Source: Kineosporia corallincola | Lineage (GTDB): Bacteria > Actinomycetota > Actinomycetes > Actinomycetales > Kineosporiaceae | Direction of reading: 5' to 3' | DNA: 64,000 bases | Assembly (NCBI RefSeq): GCF_018499875.1 | Contig: NZ_JAHBAY010000022.1 | Coordinates: 35,350-99,349, forward strand | In this document: positions 9,490-17,776 of the stretch, piece by piece | Position numbering within the stretch: the first letter of the stretch is position 1 | Layout of the letters: every line of letters begins with the position of its first letter | Translations under genes and position numbers: made by a program | Notes under the pieces: model-generated | Told to the model about the DNA's origin: nothing | Databases searched by the model: none | Seen by the model: only the letters and a program-made list of their open reading frames with translations

Positions 9490-9643
9490 GTCTGACCTTC
9501 GGTCTCACACCGGACGGCTCTCGCCCGGTGCCAGACATCCGACCCCGCGCACTCGACGGTCCGCCGACGTGGAACCTGACGGTCGGCTGACGGTTGCCCC
9601 ACCACCTCGTGGGGATCCGGGGAGGACAGGGGCGTTCGGCAGC

Positions 9644-10588
9644 TCAGCCGTAGGGTCCGAGAAATCTCTCCCCGTCGAAATGAATGAGGTGGGTGGGGTC
9701 CTCGGCGCACCACACTTCGGTCTCCCAGGCGATCTCGCGCAGGTACTTACGCATCTCGGTGCGCGAGGGAAAGCAGCTGACGTAGACGAGCCCGGCGGTG
9801 GAGCCGGCGAACAGTGTCTGGAGCTCGCCGTGCCGTTTGGCGTCGACCGGGCCGTGGGAGGAGGCAGCTTCCATCAGCACGAGCCAGTTCCGGTCCGGCA
9901 TGTGCACGATGACGTCGGGCATCTTGCCGTGACTGTCGACGGTCACTCCCAGTCCGGCGAGGGCATCCTGTTCCCACACGGACCATTTCGCGTCGGCGTC
10001 GCCGAGGTAGAGCAGGTGGCCGCCGGGCAGGAAGCAGGCGCCGAAGTCTTCGACGATCTGTTTGATCAGGATGTTCTGGCCACCTGGGCTGAGGGTCAGC
10101 TGCGAGCCGTCCAGGGTGGTGACGGGGATGCGCTCCAGGTCGCGGGCCGCGGCGTACTGCGCGCGCAGGCCGGGCAGGTCGACCAGGTAACCGGTCACTT
10201 CCGCGTCGAAGTCGGCGGTTCCGTAGACACGCGCGAGGGCCAGCGCCCGGTCGGTGAGCTGGTAGCACCATTTCGGGGAGTTCACCGGTCGGCCGGGAGC
10301 GTCAGGGTTCTGCTCGACCAGCATCGCTTCGGCGAACTGGTGCAGAGTCCGACGCCGCACCGTCTCACGGGTGTTGGGTTTGTAGGCGACGTCGTACTGC
10401 ACCCGGATGTGCTCCATGATCTCCACCGTGCGCAGGAGCGGGTTGCGGGCTTCGGGCCACGGGGTGTCGGGGGTGAGCCCGAGCAGGGCCAGCAGGATCA
10501 GGGCCGAACGCTCGTTGGATCGCTCGGCGTCGAAGCCGAGCGCGGTGAGAAGACGGCGAGCCTCGCTGACCCGGTCATGGCCGTTCAT
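9644..10588 (-). CDS. BsuBI/PstI-type restriction endonuclease
   Basis: This 314-residue protein matches the BsuBI/PstI endonuclease family. It has an N-terminal helical DNA-recognition domain (about 1-140) with conserved segments such as ARNPLLRTVEIMEHIRVQYDVAYKPNTRE-type sequence and VNSPKWCYQLT. A C-terminal nuclease half follows with LLYLGDADAKWSVWEQDAL, PDVIVHMPDRNWLVLMEAASSHGPVDAKRHGEL (the PD...E...K-type core) and YVSCFPSRTEMRKYL. Known members (PstI, BsuBI) cleave CTGCAG. The gene is ATGA-coupled to the cognate methyltransferase gene just upstream, so the methyltransferase is made first. My visual scan found no CTGCAG in the window, consistent with this specificity. Confidence 0.92.
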   Translation of the reverse strand: MNGHDRVSEARRLLTALGFDAERSNERSALILLALLGLTPDTPWPEARNPLLRTVEIMEHIRVQYDVAYKPNTRETVRRRTLHQFAEAMLVEQNPDAPGRPVNSPKWCYQLTDRALALARVYGTADFDAEVTGYLVDLPGLRAQYAAARDLERIPVTTLDGSQLTLSPGGQNILIKQIVEDFGACFLPGGHLLYLGDADAKWSVWEQDALAGLGVTVDSHGKMPDVIVHMPDRNWLVLMEAASSHGPVDAKRHGELQTLFAGSTAGLVYVSCFPSRTEMRKYLREIAWETEVWCAEDPTHLIHFDGERFLGPYG

Positions 10589-12126
10589 CGGGCGATCCCG
10601 GGGATGTGCTCGGCCACCATCGTGTCGATGATTTCCTGGGCGGGCATGGCGTCGGAATCGAGTGCCGCACCCAGCGTGATGAGGTGTTCGGACAGCGGGT
10701 AACGCATCGCCTTGAGGTCACCGACGTTGACCTGGGTGTGTCCCGAGAACGTCCGGAAGTGCTCGTCGAGCAGGCTGCTGTTCAGCCACAGCGCGAGTCC
10801 GTAGGCGAGATCGCGCGGCAGGCCCTTCTTGGCCGTGTGGATGAAGTTCAGCTTGTTGTCGAGCCCCAGCCACGCGTGCGGTGTCTCGCCGGGCTCATGG
10901 ACGGCCGCGACGACCCGTCGTCGTTCCTCCTTGGAGGAGAATCGTTTGACAAGGACGAAGCGCTCGTCCGGGACGAGCCACTTACGGGTCTCGTCGTTGA
11001 CGACAATGGCCTGGTCCTTGGTTTTCTCAACAGGCCAGTGCACGAGGCCGCCGGAGATGTTGGAGGGGTACAGCAGGGGGACGCTGTGGTGGACGGGTCG
11101 TGGACGGATGTGTTCTCTCAGCCGGAAATCGACGACGGGCCCGGTCGACGCCTTGACCCCCAGGGCTGTCAGGTCGCACGGCAGCAGGTCGAACACGTCG
11201 GCGAGCGCCGAGTGCCGGGCGCTGGTGGGGAGCCGGACGAAGCTGTCGGGGTCGGTGGGTTTGACGACCTCGGCGTAGGGCACGGTTCGTGAGGTGGCCT
11301 CGTCGTCGGTGCCATGGCTGACCGTCAGCAGCACGTTGCCGCGCGGCGCGGCCTTGGTGGCGGAGAAGATGACGTTCTCCTGGAGCACACCGCCGTCGGC
11401 GAACACGCTCTTGCGGCTGTCGAAGAGGTGGATGCGCTCAAGCGTGACGGCGGTGAGGAAGCTTCTGCGGAACGCCTTGAAGTACGTGCCGTTGGCGAAC
11501 GAGCGGGGGGTGATGGCGGACAGCTGCCCGCCCTCGGTCAGAAGGTCCGCGGCGATGAGCAGGAAGGTCGAGTAGATGTTCGGGGTGTCGAGGCCGTCGG
11601 GTGCCAGCCGGGCCCGGCTCCCGGCCGGCAGTTTGTAGTAGGGCGGGTTCATCGGGATGAGATCGAACTGCTCCAGGGGCGCCGTGGTCCTGCGCAGCCC
11701 GACGTGCATGTCGAGCAGGTCGTCCTGCACCAGTTCGGTCGTGATCTTGATGTCCCGGGCCCGGCCGAGGGCGATGCAGTCGTCGAGGGCGTCGGCCAGG
11801 GCGGGCACGACACCGCCGTCTTTCTCCACGGCCACGATCTCGATGGTTCTGGTGATCTGTTCGGTGGCAAGGCGTGCCACGAGCGCCGCGGTCAGGGATC
11901 CCGTGCCGGCTCCGGGATCGAGGATCCTGATCCTGTCACGGGCGGTGAGCGCGAACATCGACACGATGAGCCGGGCCGCCGGCACCGGCGTGAAGAACTG
12001 GCCGTGAGCTGCCTGGGACGTTTCGTCGAGGCCGCCCATGACCTCGCTGCGCCGTTGCTCGGCTCTCGACAGGAAGTCGCTGATCGCCGGATCGGCGATG
12101 TCGGAGAGGCCGGCGGTCCGCGTCAT
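10585..12126 (-). CDS. N6-adenine DNA methyltransferase of a BsuBI/PstI-type system
   Basis: A 513-residue gamma-class N6-adenine methyltransferase. The S-adenosylmethionine motif RILDPGAGTGSL (about residues 68-80) precedes the catalytic NPPY (about 159-162), and a long C-terminal target-recognition region follows. It is the protective partner of the endonuclease gene 9644-10588 and most likely methylates the adenine of CTGCAG. The order methyltransferase then endonuclease with a 4-bp overlap is usual for this family. No C-protein gene is visible. The start ATG 12126 gives the full N-terminus ending in the QAAHGQFFTPVPAARLIVSMF box typical of Eco57I-like enzymes. Confidence 0.92.
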   Translation of the reverse strand: MTRTAGLSDIADPAISDFLSRAEQRRSEVMGGLDETSQAAHGQFFTPVPAARLIVSMFALTARDRIRILDPGAGTGSLTAALVARLATEQITRTIEIVAVEKDGGVVPALADALDDCIALGRARDIKITTELVQDDLLDMHVGLRRTTAPLEQFDLIPMNPPYYKLPAGSRARLAPDGLDTPNIYSTFLLIAADLLTEGGQLSAITPRSFANGTYFKAFRRSFLTAVTLERIHLFDSRKSVFADGGVLQENVIFSATKAAPRGNVLLTVSHGTDDEATSRTVPYAEVVKPTDPDSFVRLPTSARHSALADVFDLLPCDLTALGVKASTGPVVDFRLREHIRPRPVHHSVPLLYPSNISGGLVHWPVEKTKDQAIVVNDETRKWLVPDERFVLVKRFSSKEERRRVVAAVHEPGETPHAWLGLDNKLNFIHTAKKGLPRDLAYGLALWLNSSLLDEHFRTFSGHTQVNVGDLKAMRYPLSEHLITLGAALDSDAMPAQEIIDTMVAEHIPGIAR

Positions 12127-12319
12127 GCTCGCACCCTATGTCCAGGCCGTGTCCCAGCATGTCCCACCTCACCAGGACGGCCGGGCGCTGCACCTCACCG
12201 GGGTGGAGCCCTCCGACGGTGGGCGTGTTCGACGGGCCTGTGCCCGGGCCGGTTTGCCCCGGCCACCGACGTCCGGCATGTCCGGAGCTTGGACGCCGGA
12301 GAGGTGGGGCCAAACCGCT

Positions 12320-13024
12320 TCATGGACGACGAGGGGTCCCGACTGGTTCAACCTGCTCCAGCCTCCACAGCGGTTCGTCCCGGCCCACCGCGGCGAGGGA
12401 CAGCCCTTGACGCACCACCAGTTCCCGCGCCGCAGGCCCGATCCGGGCCAAGAACTCGCTCTCCGGAAGAGCCGGACCGCTCCCGCCGAGGCCGTCACCC
12501 TTCGCGCTGCCCTCTGCCCGGCCGCCCGCGTGCGCGCCGGTTCCCTTGCTCAGCACCGCCGGGGTGGTCGTGGCCTCCAGCGCCTCCCAGACCGCCCCGA
12601 CCTGGCGGGTCAGTACGTCGTGGCCGGTGGCGTCGTCCCAGCGCACCGACACCTGACCGGCCCCCAGCACCTCCGGCGCGAACAGCCCGGCGGGGCGGTG
12701 CCGGGTGCCGAGGAACCGCACGAGAGCGGCCACCCGCAGCCCGGGTTCGGTCACCACGCCGGCACCGGCGAGCGCGCCCTCCGGCCCCTGCGCCCCAGCC
12801 GGTAGCGGCAGGAAGCACTGCTCCCTGCCCCCGCACTCCAGGGCATCGGGCAGGGTGGGGTGCTGGTGCACCTGGTGCAGGGCGCCGGGCCCGACCCGGC
12901 TGCACATCCACCAGGCCGACGGCAACAGCCGGCGCACGTGGCGGGCGAACGCGCCCGCGTCGTCCTCAAGCATCCAGACCGTGGTGCTCCGGCTTGCCCG
13001 GACCGTCGCTGACACGCCGGTCAT
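12320..13024 (-). CDS. hypothetical protein
   Basis: I do not recognise this 234-residue protein. It is mostly hydrophilic, with a Trp-containing N-terminal segment (RRLLPSAWWMCSRVG), several Cys and His residues (LHQVHQHPTLPDALECGG), and a Gly/Ala-rich stretch near residues 170-190. It contains no signal peptide, membrane helix or obvious catalytic motif. The start ATG 13024 is preferred because upstream in-frame ATGs (13057, 13156) would run through the inverted repeat at 13083-13128. It lies in the same direction as the restriction-modification pair, 193 bp upstream of the methyltransferase. A rightward frame overlaps it, but codon structure favours the leftward reading. Confidence 0.55.
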   Translation of the reverse strand: MTGVSATVRASRSTTVWMLEDDAGAFARHVRRLLPSAWWMCSRVGPGALHQVHQHPTLPDALECGGREQCFLPLPAGAQGPEGALAGAGVVTEPGLRVAALVRFLGTRHRPAGLFAPEVLGAGQVSVRWDDATGHDVLTRQVGAVWEALEATTTPAVLSKGTGAHAGGRAEGSAKGDGLGGSGPALPESEFLARIGPAARELVVRQGLSLAAVGRDEPLWRLEQVEPVGTPRRP

Positions 13025-13082
13025 TATGACGCCGGGGCACTCGCGCACATGGTTCATGTGTAGGCGTTCGCCGACATCCGCG

Positions 13083-13128
13083 AAAGTGGTCGAACGGCCA
13101 CACGAACGAGTGGGCGTTCGACCACTTT
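13083..13128. repeat. long inverted repeat (hairpin)
   Basis: The left arm AAAGTGGTCGAACG (13083-13096) is exactly complementary to CGTTCGACCACTTT (13115-13128). The pairing continues inward through one G-G mismatch to CCAC/GTGG, giving 18 of 19 paired positions around an 8-base loop ACGAACGA. No T-tract follows, so a simple intrinsic terminator is not obvious. A further GGCGTTCG copy lies just outside at 13063-13070. The element sits in the 295-bp gap between the divergent hypothetical gene (12320-13024) and the Fic gene. That position suits an operator for either gene, or a recombination or end sequence. Confidence 0.8.
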
Positions 13129-13319
13129 GATCAGCTGGCCCTCCTGGCGACGCCAAGCCGGCCCGAGGAACGGTGGCTGGGAGCTCACGGGCGCGAAGCG
13201 CCGCTCAAGGCCTTTTCGCCGCGCGCCAGCGCGCCCCACCCGAACAGGATGTTCGGGGGTCACCCCTCTTCTGGCTGCGACACAGCTACACAGTCACTCT
13301 ATCGAAGTAGCTTGAGCAG

Positions 13320-14465
13320 GTGCTGTTTCCCACTCCGGCTCTCACCGCGGCCGACCTTCATGTCCTCGAGCAGATCGACGTGATGCGTCAGCGTCTGCGC
13401 CACCTGGTCCAGGGAGCTCCCGCCCCTTGGGAGGACAGACTGCGCACGTTCTTGACCGCGGACGCCGTCGCCGCTTCCAACACCATTGAGGGATTCCGGG
13501 TTTCCACCATCGATGCCCAGGACCTCATCGCCGGCGAACGAGACGTCGAGGTCTCCGCTGAGGACCGGGAAGAAACCCTGGCGTATCAGCGAATGATGAC
13601 GTACGTGCAGACCCTGCACGACGTCAGCGATTTCAGCTTCGACAAGGGCCTGCTCAACGGGATGCACTGGATGCTCCAGGGGCACCGGCACACCCCACGA
13701 CGGCCGTCCGGCCAGTGGCGACCGGGGCCGGTCTACGTCACCGACCCCCGCGACCCCTCGGTGGCCGCCTACACCGCACCCGACGCCGACCAGGTACCGG
13801 GTCTGATGGGTGAACTCGTCGACTGGCTCAATCAGGACGACGGTGAGGCCGCTCTGGTCCGGGCCGCCATCGCCCACCTGAACCTGGTTTCCATCCATCC
13901 CTGGTCCGACGGCAACGGCCGCATGTCACGATCCCTGCAAACCCTGCTCATCGCCCGCGAAGGAGTCCTGGCCCCGGAGTTCTCGTCGATCGAGGCCTGG
14001 CTGGGCCGCCCCGGCAACACCTGGGAGTACTACCGGCAACTCGGCGACCGGGGATCGCAGTACCAACCGGACCAGGACGTCGGTGACTGGGTGCGCTTCA
14101 ATCTGCTCGCCTACCACCAGCAGGCCCAGACCGTCCAAGGCCGCTGGGACCGATCCGCCGCGGTCTGGGACCTTCTGGAGCCGGCCGTCCAGCGGCTCGG
14201 CCAAGAATCGCGAACCATCTCCGCCCTGCACGAGGTCGCCATGACCGGCCGCATCCGCCGGGTCCGCTACGAACAGGCCGAAGGCCTGAGCACTCAGCAG
14301 GCCCAACGGGATCTCAGAGATCTGGTCGCGCTCGGCGTCCTGGTGGCTTCCGGGCGCACCAGGGCCAGGACCTATGTGGCCGGACCTGGTTTCCCCGAGC
14401 GAGCGCTGGAGACCGCGCGCACACCGATGACCCTGACCGACCCCTACCGCAGCGCCCCGGCGTGA
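13320..14465 (+). CDS. Fic-domain protein (AMPylase type) with N-terminal inhibitory motif
   Basis: The 381-residue protein carries the Fic catalytic motif HPWSDGNGRMSR (about residues 191-202; family consensus HPFx[D/E]GNGRxxR), whose His transfers AMP from ATP to a hydroxyl side chain. Near residues 56-61 it has SNTIEG, fitting the (S/T)xxxE(G/N) inhibitory helix that places this protein in the self-restrained class II Fic group. A winged-helix segment (about 290-350, AEGLSTQQAQRDLRDLVALGVL) follows, as in many Fic regulators. The start is GTG 13320: an in-frame stop lies at 13308 and no ATG is available. It is the only rightward gene in the accessory patch. A toxin-like or regulatory role is inferred; no antitoxin gene is adjacent. 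Confidence 0.88.
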   Translation: MLFPTPALTAADLHVLEQIDVMRQRLRHLVQGAPAPWEDRLRTFLTADAVAASNTIEGFRVSTIDAQDLIAGERDVEVSAEDREETLAYQRMMTYVQTLHDVSDFSFDKGLLNGMHWMLQGHRHTPRRPSGQWRPGPVYVTDPRDPSVAAYTAPDADQVPGLMGELVDWLNQDDGEAALVRAAIAHLNLVSIHPWSDGNGRMSRSLQTLLIAREGVLAPEFSSIEAWLGRPGNTWEYYRQLGDRGSQYQPDQDVGDWVRFNLLAYHQQAQTVQGRWDRSAAVWDLLEPAVQRLGQESRTISALHEVAMTGRIRRVRYEQAEGLSTQQAQRDLRDLVALGVLVASGRTRARTYVAGPGFPERALETARTPMTLTDPYRSAPA

Positions 14466-14667
14466 AGTCGGTAGATCCGGCTCGAGTGGGTGGCTCGGGA
14501 CCCTCGCCGGCGCAGACGGAACGTGTGATCTCCGGCCCGCAGCCGACGTTCGGCGCGAGCTTGTCGATCACGTCGTAACGAGGTCCTTCGCGGAACAGCG
14601 CGCCGTCCTCGGCCACCGCGATGCATGTCGGTGGGCCCGGTCCGTCCGGGTGCGTCATGCGCAGGGC

Positions 14668-15452
14668 GCTTCACCGCCGCGGCCGCGATCCGCGAGGGCG
14701 CTCCCGCCATGGCCTCGGTGGGTCAGGCGCCGTCCCTGCTCAACTCGGTGGTTCAGGCCGGACCGGACGGCGCCCTACGGCCGGGCGCCGATCCGGGGGC
14801 ACCCGGATCGGTGTCCGGGGCGGACTTCCGGCGCCGGCTGGGCGACTCCACACCGTTCCTCCTGGGCGGTCCGGCCGTACTCCCCCGCCGAGCTGATGAG
14901 CGTGGTGCTGAGCACCGTCGTGGCCCGGGTGAGCGAGCTGGAGGCCGAGCCCCCGCAGCACGTCGTCCTCACCTGCCCGGCGGTCTGGGGGCCGTACCGT
15001 CGCGAGCAGTTCACCGAGATGATCCGGGGGCGGGACTGGACCTGGAGCGGGTCACGGTCGTCACCGAGGCCGAGGCGGTGACGCTCCAGGTGGTCATGGA
15101 GTCGGGCGCCGGGCAGCCACCCGCCCCGGTGGCCGTGTACGACCTGGGCGGCGGCACCTTCGACGCCACCCTGGTCGGGAGCACCCCGGACGGCTCACAG
15201 GTGCTGGGGGTGCCCGAAACACTGGAGTGGGTCGGCGGTATCGACCTGGACGAGGCTCTCATGGACCTGGTGAACACCGAGCTCGGCGGCGTCATGTCGG
15301 GCATGGACCCCTCGGACCCGGCGCAGGCCCTGACCCTTCAGCGGATCCGGCCGGCCTGTGAACGGGCCAAGGAGGAACTGGCGAGACGTGCGCAGGCGAC
15401 GATCTGGACCGGATGCCTGCCTGGCCAGCCGGCCGATGCCGGGACCCGGTGA
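14668..15452 (+). pseudogene. Hsp70/DnaK-like pseudogene, truncated and twice frameshifted
   Basis: Pieces of an actinobacterial Hsp70-like ATPase can be followed across two frames. The first has FTAAAAIREG, then FRRRLGDSTPFLLGG. After a shift near 14870-14880 come YSPAELMSVVLSTVVARV and VVLTCPAVWGPYRREQF. After a shift back near 15026-15035 come AGLDLERVTVVTEAEAVTLQ, VAVYDLGGGTFDATLVG and the phosphate-binding GGIDLDEALMDLV. The start of the protein (the GIDLGTT nucleotide-binding motif) is missing, and the end stops at 15452 soon after the AKEEL helix, far short of a normal Hsp70. It cannot make a working chaperone. The upstream 200 bp after the Fic stop hold no gene I can support. Confidence 0.82.
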
Positions 15453-15511
15453 GGGCACCTCGGAGGGGCTGACGCCCGGCATCGGTGGACCGGACGCAGC
15501 CGATGCTCACC

Positions 15512-15940
15512 TCACCCGGCGCGGCACTCCGGGCATGTCCCGAAAATATCCAGACTCCAGGCAATGTCGAGGAAGTCGTGCTCAGCGGCGATGGCCTGAA
15601 CCCACTGCCCGGGTGTACTGCTGTCGACTTCCTCCGCCCGGCAGCAGACCCGGCACACGAGGTGATGGTGCGGGCGGGTGTTGTGGGCCGTGCCGCAGTA
15701 CCGGTAGAGCGCCTCGCCGCCGGCGTCGTGGATGACGTCGACCTGATTCCTGTCGACGAACATCTGCAAGTGCCGGTACACGGTGGACAGGCTGACCTCC
15801 GAGCCGTCCCGGCGCAGACCCAGGAAGAGGTTCTGTGCGCTGAGGAACTCCGACGACTCGGACAGGGCCTTGCGTACGAGGTCGCCCTGCCGGCTCTTGC
15901 GGTGGCGCCTACCGGGCCTGATCTTTTCCCCTGGCAGCAC
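15512..15940 (-). CDS. zur: Fur-family metalloregulator, probably Zur
   Basis: A 142-residue Fur-family repressor. The N-terminal winged helix (about 15-80) includes the recognition segment VSLSTVYRHLQMFVDRNQVD. The C-terminal dimerisation domain has the regulatory His cluster HHHLVC and the two CxxC pairs of the structural zinc site (CRVC and CPEC). The start GTG 15940 has a GGAG site 6-9 bases upstream. It is the only metal-responsive regulator found here. The seven 15-bp palindromes in the window resemble actinobacterial Zur sites, and one weaker copy lies about 110 bp upstream of this gene, so autoregulation is possible. Family assignment is firm; Zur rather than iron Fur is inferred from the sites and the coelibactin-like cluster. 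Confidence 0.82.
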   Translation of the reverse strand: MLPGEKIRPGRRHRKSRQGDLVRKALSESSEFLSAQNLFLGLRRDGSEVSLSTVYRHLQMFVDRNQVDVIHDAGGEALYRYCGTAHNTRPHHHLVCRVCCRAEEVDSSTPGQWVQAIAAEHDFLDIAWSLDIFGTCPECRAG

Positions 15941-16048
15941 GTGAGTCTCCTGGACCGATCGAGTGGACGGCCGACCGTCTGGCGTGAAACGCCTGCGCCG
16001 TCCACCCGTACCGGATGCCCGGAATCTCCGACGGCGCCAGCCGTTTAT

Positions 16049-16063
16049 CGAGAATGATTATTG
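16049..16063. promoter_or_regulatory. weak Zur-like site upstream of the Fur-family gene
   Basis: CGAGAATGATTATTG keeps the GAGAATGATTAT core of the other sites but departs from the palindrome at both ends. It lies between the stop of the ABC gene (16067) and the start of the regulator gene (15940), the right place for autoregulation. Confidence 0.5.
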
Positions 16064-16066
16064 TCT

Positions 16067-17776
16067 TCAATTCATGACGGGTGAACCGGCCGAGGCGAGC
16101 AACCGGCGGTAGACCCCTTCCTGCCCGGCCAGTTCGGCGTGCGTCCCCCGCTGCACCACACGCCCGGCGTCCATGACCAGGATCTGGTCGGCGTCCACCA
16201 CCGTGGCCAGGTCGTGCGCCACCAGCACCACGCTGCCCGCGCGGGCCAGCCGGTGCGCGGCCTCCAGCACCAGACGGCGGTTGGCCGGGTCCAGGGCCGA
16301 GGTGGCCTCGTCCATCAGGGTCAGCGGAGCGGCCTTGAGCAGCGCCCTGGCCACACACACGCGCTGCCGCTGACCGCCGGACAGCCGGCTGCCACCAGGG
16401 CCGGCCGGGGTCTCCAGCCCGGCCGGCCACTGCGCGACGGTCTGCTCCAGCCCCGCCGCGGCGACGGCCCGGGCCACCTCCGCGTCGGTGGCACCCGGGC
16501 GCCCGGCCCGGATGTTCTCGCCGACGCTCGCATCGAGCAGGTAATCGTCCTGGAGCACGGTGGCCAGCCGGCCGTACAGGTCCTCCGGGTGCAGCGTGCG
16601 CAGATCCATCCCGTCCATCACGACGGTTCCTGCATCCGGGTCCCAGAATCGCGCCAGCAGCCGGATCAGCGTGGTCTTCCCGGCACCCGACGCACCGACC
16701 AGTGCGGTGAGCCCTTGCCGCGGCAACGTCAACGAGACCGTGTCCAGGGCAGTTTCGCTCCCGTAACGGAACGACACCGCCTCGGCCTCCACCAGATGGC
16801 CGGACAGGGCGATCCCGGCGGGCGGCAGAACCGTCAGCCCTTCGGCATTCATCATCCCGGCCAGACGCGTGAGCAGGCCCTGATGCAGACGCAGGCTGGC
16901 AGCCAGCTCGGCCCCCGCCGAGGCGACCGCGCTCAGCCGGGCCAGCACCACCAGCGCCCCCACCACGACCGGCACGTCGAGGGTGCCGCTGTCGATCCAG
17001 ACGGCACCGGCGGTGACCATCACGGCGAACAAGGCGTTCAGCGTGACGCCGAACAGCAGCAGGCCCGGGATGACGGTGCCGGTCGAGCGCAACGCCTCAC
17101 GCCGCACCTGCCCGAGTGCGGTCCGCAGATCACCGGAGTCCCCGTCTGCACCGTCGGTACGGATCAGATGCTGGCGCTGCGCGTACTCCAGCAACCTGCT
17201 CGTGCCCTCGACCCCCGCCGCGTGCCGACGGTCGTCCACCGAGGCCGCCAGGCGCCCGCTGAACCGGCTGACGTACCAGGCGATCACGGACGCCCCCAGC
17301 GCGGTCAGCGTGTACCGCCAGTCCAGTACCACCAGCGTCAGCGCAGCCGCGACGGGCGTGATGACCGCGGTCATGGCCGGCCGCAGCAACAGCGCCGGAT
17401 ACGACATCAAGGTCGTCACGCCACCGGTGGCCGTCGCGATCGCCTCCGCCTGACGGGCCGGCGTGAACCAGCCCAGCGGCAGCACGGACAGGTGCTCACC
17501 GAGTGCCACGTGCAGGGCCCGGGCACTGGTGCTGCCCACCCGGAAAGCCACCGCCTGAGCCACCCACTGCACGATCAGGAAGGCCACGACCGCTACGCCC
17601 AGCGCCGTCATCGCCGGTCCGGCATCCCGCGAAGGATCCAGGCACCGGGCGATCACCAGGCCGGTCAGTCCCAGGGCGACGCCGTGCAGCACCGCGGCCG
17701 CGCCGAGCCAGCCGGTGAGAAGGGCGAACTGCCGGCGCTCGGGCCCGGGCAGGATCCGGTAGAAGTCACGCAGCAT
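16067..17776 (-). CDS. YbtQ/IrtB-like ABC transporter half
   Basis: A 569-residue fused membrane/ATPase protein. Helices occupy about 1-310; the ATPase at about 335-569 has Walker A GASGAGKTT, signature [16 protein letters not shown] and Walker B LTLMDEATSALD. The membrane part resembles YbtQ and IrtB, ABC proteins with exporter fold that actually import siderophores. It shares one base with the upstream partner gene (TGATG) and is the last gene of the transport operon that begins with the binding lipoprotein at 24236. The matching pair in the Streptomyces coelicolor coelibactin locus has the same arrangement. Direction of transport cannot be read from sequence. Confidence 0.9.
   Translation of the reverse strand: MLRDFYRILPGPERRQFALLTGWLGAAAVLHGVALGLTGLVIARCLDPSRDAGPAMTALGVAVVAFLIVQWVAQAVAFRVGSTSARALHVALGEHLSVLPLGWFTPARQAEAIATATGGVTTLMSYPALLLRPAMTAVITPVAAALTLVVLDWRYTLTALGASVIAWYVSRFSGRLAASVDDRRHAAGVEGTSRLLEYAQRQHLIRTDGADGDSGDLRTALGQVRREALRSTGTVIPGLLLFGVTLNALFAVMVTAGAVWIDSGTLDVPVVVGALVVLARLSAVASAGAELAASLRLHQGLLTRLAGMMNAEGLTVLPPAGIALSGHLVEAEAVSFRYGSETALDTVSLTLPRQGLTALVGASGAGKTTLIRLLARFWDPDAGTVVMDGMDLRTLHPEDLYGRLATVLQDDYLLDASVGENIRAGRPGATDAEVARAVAAAGLEQTVAQWPAGLETPAGPGGSRLSGGQRQRVCVARALLKAAPLTLMDEATSALDPANRRLVLEAAHRLARAGSVVLVAHDLATVVDADQILVMDAGRVVQRGTHAELAGQEGVYRRLLASAGSPVMN

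Noticed and set aside
9488..9538. ATGTCTG ... CAGACAT inverted repeat at the MMPL start
   Set aside because: Only 7 bp per arm, 37 bases apart and overlapping the start codon; not distinguishable from chance.
14314..14658. Leftward open frame of 114 codons overlapping the end of the Fic gene (contains EDGALFREGPRYDVIDKLAP)
   Set aside because: No family recognised, overlaps a well-supported gene, and no convincing ribosome site; it may be a gene fragment but I cannot support it.
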